A DNA stretch of 7,051 nucleotides, from the NCBI GenBank assembly GCA_964585575.1, contig CAZPEM010000157.1:1-7051 (forward strand), in the 5' to 3' direction. The position numbers and the translations under genes were made by a program. This stretch comes from UBA4655 sp964585575. Lineage in GTDB: Bacteria; Planctomycetota; Planctomycetia; Pirellulales; UBA1268. Below, one piece after another: positions 4,305 to 7,051 of the stretch (positions are counted from its first letter, which is position 1; every line of letters begins with the position of its first letter). The notes below the pieces were generated by a model. That model ran no database searches. It was not told where the DNA came from and worked only from the letters and a program-made list of their open reading frames with translations.

Positions 4305-6633
4305 CGGCCTGCCCGAGGGCGAGGCCGCCGTCATTCGGGGGAACCCGCTCGTGGAGCAGGACGTCGAACCCGTCGGCCCGGAGTCGATCGACGGCGAGCC
4401 TGACGAGCACGGCGTTCTGGAAGACGCCCCCCGTGAGGCCCACGACGCCGATGCCGGTCTCCTCGCGGAGCCTTCGGCAGACCGACGCGATCAATCCGGC
4501 GACGCCGTGGTGAAACCGGGCGGAGATCTCGGCCGGTTGCATGCCCTCGCTGACGTCCCGAACCACGGCGTGGACCGCCTGCCGCCAGTCGATCCGAAGC
4601 GGTGAGCCAGCCGTGGCGGGCGACATGATCCGGAAGGGGTGGGGCTCGCGCGGGTCACAGACGGGGGCCGCGATCGCCTCGAGGGCCATCGCCGCCTCGG
4701 CCTCGTAGCCGATCGAGTGCCGCACGCCGCAGAGCGAGGCGACGGCGTCGAAGAGCCGGCCCATGCTCGTGGTGGCCACGCAGGCGAATCCCCTCGCGAG
4801 CTGTCGCGCGAGAACGCGGGATGCCGCGGCTGCCGCCACGCACGGCGGCAGCGAGTCGACCGGATCGATGCCGGCCGCATGGAGCAGGGCGATCGCCGTC
4901 CGCCACGGATGCCGGATGCTCGCGTCGCCGCCGGGCAGGGGAAACGGATCGAGATGGGCGGCCCGCCGAAAATGGCCGTCGAACACCGTGAGGAATTCGC
5001 CCCCCTGGATCGTGCCGTCGCGACCGTAGCCCGTGCCGTCGAAGCAGACGCCGATGATGCGGCTGCCGAGCGATCCGTGATCGGCGAGGAGCGACGCCAG
5101 GTGCGCCTCGTGGTGCTGAACGGTGATGCGCGGGATGCCTCGCGTCTCGGCGAATCGCCGGGCCCATGCGGAGGAGGCGTAGCCGGGATGGAGGTCGCAG
5201 GCGACGGCCTCTGGGGTCGCTTGGAACAGCCGCAGCAGGTGGTCGGCGGCCCGGCTGAGCGATTCGTAGGTCTCGAGCGATCCCATGTCGCCGATGTGCT
5301 GGCTCATGACGGCCTCCTCGCCGTGGGCGAGGCAGATCGCCGCCTTGAGCTCGCCTCCGACGGCGAGCACCGTGGGGCCTGTGACCCCGAGACGCATCGG
5401 CAGCGGCGCCAAGCCCCGGGAGCGGCGGATCGGCATCGCCGCGCCGACGACGCAGCGGACCACCGAGTCGTCGCAGGGGGCGACGATTCGCCGGTCGTGC
5501 ATGAGGAAGCCGTCGGCGAGGTCGCCGAGCCTCGCCACGGCCTCGACGTTGTCGCAGGCGATCGGCTCCTCGGCCCGGTTTCCCGAGGTTGTCACGAGCG
5601 GCGGCATGCCGGTGCAGAGAAAATGCTGCAGCGGCCAGGCGGGCAGCATGAGACCGACGAAGCCGTTGCCGGGGGCGACCGATTCGGCGAGGCCGGATCT
5701 GCCGAAAGGCTTTCGCGCGAGCACGATCGGCCGCTCGCGGCCTTCGAGGATCCTCCGCTCCTGCTCGTCCAACTCGGCGATCGATCGGGCCGCCGCGGCG
5801 TCGGCCACCATCACGGCCAAGGGCTTGCCCGTGCGGAGCTTGCGACGACGGAGCCGTTCGACGGCTTTGGCGTTCGTCGCGTCGCAGACCAGATGGAAGC
5901 CGCCGAGCCCCTTGACGGCGAGGACGTCCCCGGCGAGCAGCCTTTCGCGGGCGGTGAGAATCGCGGCGTCGCCGAGCAGGCCCGTCGCGGGCCGCGACGG
6001 CTGGATGCCGGAGGGGTCGGCCGCGGTCGTGAACCAGGCGATCGGGCCGCAGGCAGGGCAGGCGATCGCCTCCGCGTGGAACCTGCGGTCGGCGGGGTCG
6101 TGGTACTCGGCCGCGCAATCCTCGCACATCGGGAACTCCCGCATCGACGTCCGCGGCCGGTCGTAGGGAAGATCTTCGATGATCGTGAACCGTGGGCCGC
6201 AGTCGGTGCAGGTGGTGAACGGGTAGCGGTGGCGACGGTTCGCGGGGTCGGCGACGTCGGCGCGACAGGCCGGGCAGGTCGCGATGTCGGGGGGCACGAC
6301 CGCAGCCGTGGCTGCGTCGGGCGAGGCGGCGCGGGCGGCCGACGCGTCGATCGCGGCGTGGATCACGAAATTCCGCGGCACGTCATGGACGACCGGCAGA
6401 TCCTCGACATCGATCGTCGCGACGACGGCGAGCGGCGGCGGTTCCCGGCGGATCTCCGCCATCCACGCATCGATCGACGCGGCCTCTCCCTGCACCTCCG
6501 TCACGACGCCCGCCGGGCCGTTCTCGACCCAGCCGCCGAGACCGTGCCTGCCGGCGAGTCGCCAGAGGAACGGCCGGAAGCCGACCCCCTGCACGATCCC
6601 GCCGATCCTCACGCGTTTTCGGCAGACGGGCAT
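4267..6633 (-). CDS. hypF: Carbamoyltransferase HypF
   Basis: HypF turns carbamoyl phosphate and ATP into carbamoyl-adenylate and passes the carbamoyl group to the C-terminal cysteine of HypE. The 788 residues hold every expected domain in order: an acylphosphatase-like domain (about 6-92) with GIVQGVGFRPF (12-22, Arg20) and Asn38; four CxxC zinc pairs at 120/123, 142/145, 170/173 and 192/195 with exact 18-24-18 spacing; a YrdC-like domain (about 220-410) with KGLGGFHLVCDATN (241-254) and TSGNRAEEP (349-357); and a Kae1-like domain with HHEAH (507-511), FDGTGYG (531-537), GGVFQN (735-740) and PNDGGLALGQ (766-775). The start at 6633 puts MPVCRKRVRI at the head of the first domain, as in the family; in-frame sequence further upstream has no domain. 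No Shine-Dalgarno site precedes it. It is convergent with hypB and apart from the hypCDE unit. Confidence 0.97.
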   Translation of the reverse strand: MPVCRKRVRIGGIVQGVGFRPFLWRLAGRHGLGGWVENGPAGVVTEVQGEAASIDAWMAEIRREPPPLAVVATIDVEDLPVVHDVPRNFVIHAAIDASAARAASPDAATAAVVPPDIATCPACRADVADPANRRHRYPFTTCTDCGPRFTIIEDLPYDRPRTSMREFPMCEDCAAEYHDPADRRFHAEAIACPACGPIAWFTTAADPSGIQPSRPATGLLGDAAILTARERLLAGDVLAVKGLGGFHLVCDATNAKAVERLRRRKLRTGKPLAVMVADAAAARSIAELDEQERRILEGRERPIVLARKPFGRSGLAESVAPGNGFVGLMLPAWPLQHFLCTGMPPLVTTSGNRAEEPIACDNVEAVARLGDLADGFLMHDRRIVAPCDDSVVRCVVGAAMPIRRSRGLAPLPMRLGVTGPTVLAVGGELKAAICLAHGEEAVMSQHIGDMGSLETYESLSRAADHLLRLFQATPEAVACDLHPGYASSAWARRFAETRGIPRITVQHHEAHLASLLADHGSLGSRIIGVCFDGTGYGRDGTIQGGEFLTVFDGHFRRAAHLDPFPLPGGDASIRHPWRTAIALLHAAGIDPVDSLPPCVAAAAASRVLARQLARGFACVATTSMGRLFDAVASLCGVRHSIGYEAEAAMALEAIAAPVCDPREPHPFRIMSPATAGSPLRIDWRQAVHAVVRDVSEGMQPAEISARFHHGVAGLIASVCRRLREETGIGVVGLTGGVFQNAVLVRLAVDRLRADGFDVLLHERVPPNDGGLALGQAVIAREAFARRAP

Positions 6634-6739
6634 CGCGAAGACCAGCTGGCCGCTCTGGATTATCAACGCCTCCGGCCGAGGAATTCTAGCGGCTTCGCGG
6701 CAGCACATGCCCGCAGATCGGCTTTCGCCGCGGTGGGAG
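6634..6739 (-). other. Gap between EAL gene and hypF, with weak promoter-like hexamer
   Basis: The only promoter-like element here is GATAAT on the minus strand (6659-6664), 25 nt before the hypF start, differing from the -10 consensus at one base. No good -35 box stands at 16-18 nt before it. A 4-bp stem with a GAAA loop on the minus strand (6719-6730) lies 9 nt past the EAL stop, without a T-run. So hypF could have its own promoter or be read from the EAL gene upstream; the sequence does not decide. Confidence 0.25.
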
Positions 6740-7051
6740 TCAGGAGCCCGCGCCGACGGTCGGCGAGAGCACCTCGGCCGCGGGTCGCGGCATGCCGAAG
6801 AGCTCGCCCTGGAAGAGATCGACGCCGTCCTCGACGAGGCGGGCCAGTTGTTCCTCGCTCCGCGTGTATTCCGCGACGGTCGTGATCCCCCGGGCACGGC
6901 AGATGCTCACCACGGTGCGGACGAAATCCCGTTGCAGCGGATCGTCGTCCACGTACCCGGAGACGAGCTGGTCGAGCTTCACGATCGCGAGCGGCCACTG
7001 CGTCAGGGACCGCAGGCGACAGATGCCGCTGCCGAAGTCGTCGAGCGCGAC
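6740..7051 (-). CDS. EAL-domain protein, C-terminal part (cyclic-di-GMP phosphodiesterase family)
   Basis: The coding frame enters from beyond the window end, so the true start and any N-terminal sensor, REC, PAS or GGDEF domain are unseen; 103 residues are visible. EAL phosphodiesterases hydrolyse cyclic-di-GMP to pGpG. The visible part starts with VALDDFGSG (1-9), whose two aspartates are catalytic metal ligands. It goes on to VKLDQLV (24-30, with the conserved Lys25), VAEYTRSEEQLARL (59-72) and FQGELFGMP (80-88), matching the standard order DDFG, IKLD, AEGVE, QGYLFGRP. The second glutamate of AEGVE is replaced by Arg64, so activity may be reduced or lost. The gene is upstream of hypF on the same strand with a 106-nt gap and no obvious role in hydrogenase maturation. 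Confidence 0.9.
   Translation of the reverse strand, partial: VALDDFGSGICRLRSLTQWPLAIVKLDQLVSGYVDDDPLQRDFVRTVVSICRARGITTVAEYTRSEEQLARLVEDGVDLFQGELFGMPRPAAEVLSPTVGAGS

Noticed and set aside
4639..6885. Long plus-strand open frame of about 750 codons opposite hypF
   Set aside because: Rich in Arg, Gly, Asp and His without domain-like pattern, while the opposite strand encodes all HypF domains with exact zinc-site spacing.
6634..6897. 88-codon upstream extension of hypF
   Set aside because: It overlaps the EAL gene in another frame and has Arg/Ser-rich composition; the acylphosphatase domain begins right after the start at 6633.
1..7051. tRNA, rRNA or riboswitch genes
   Set aside because: No cloverleaf with T-loop consensus, no rRNA-like stretch and no recognised riboswitch core was seen on either strand; the gene-free stretches are short.

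Overview
The window is a compact, G+C-rich bacterial locus (roughly two thirds G+C by eye) that carries a complete set of accessory genes for maturing a [NiFe] hydrogenase: hypA, hypB, hypC, hypD, hypE, hypF and one HyaD/HycI-type maturation endopeptidase. No hydrogenase structural subunit lies in the window, so the enzyme being matured is not identified here. The organism is a free-living, high-G+C Gram-negative-type bacterium. A planctomycete would fit the composition, the repeat style and the weak use of Shine-Dalgarno sites, but nothing in the window proves the phylum.

Layout. Bases 1-229 are non-coding and hold a 173-bp segment bounded by a perfect 13-bp inverted repeat, then a small hairpin just past the end of hypE. 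From about 230 to 3130 on the minus strand runs a tightly packed unit, read as protease, hypC, hypD, hypE, with a 3-nt gap, a 4-nt ATGA overlap and an 8-nt overlap. An 89-bp divergent intergenic region (3131-3219) is almost wholly filled by a 76-bp REPIN- or MITE-like inverted repeat. On the plus strand hypA and hypB follow (3220-4304), coupled by an ATGA overlap. hypF is on the minus strand (4267-6633) and its 3' end overlaps that of hypB by 38 bp. A 106-nt gap separates hypF from the 3' part of an EAL-domain gene (6740 to the window end), which is upstream on the same strand.

How the genes work together (established knowledge of the families). HypF and HypE make the cyanide ligands from carbamoyl phosphate. 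HypC and HypD hold the iron and assemble Fe(CN)2CO. HypA and HypB insert nickel into the large subunit. The endopeptidase then removes the C-terminal extension of the large subunit. All expected catalytic and metal-binding motifs are readable in these proteins, so the pathway looks functional. The EAL gene belongs to cyclic-di-GMP signalling and has no evident link to hydrogenase assembly.

The core genes are ordinary. The most interesting material is non-coding: the REPIN-like element placed exactly between the two divergent hyp units, the bounded repeat segment downstream of hypE, and a strong excess of the palindrome CGATCG across the window. I did not find evidence of a new gene system.
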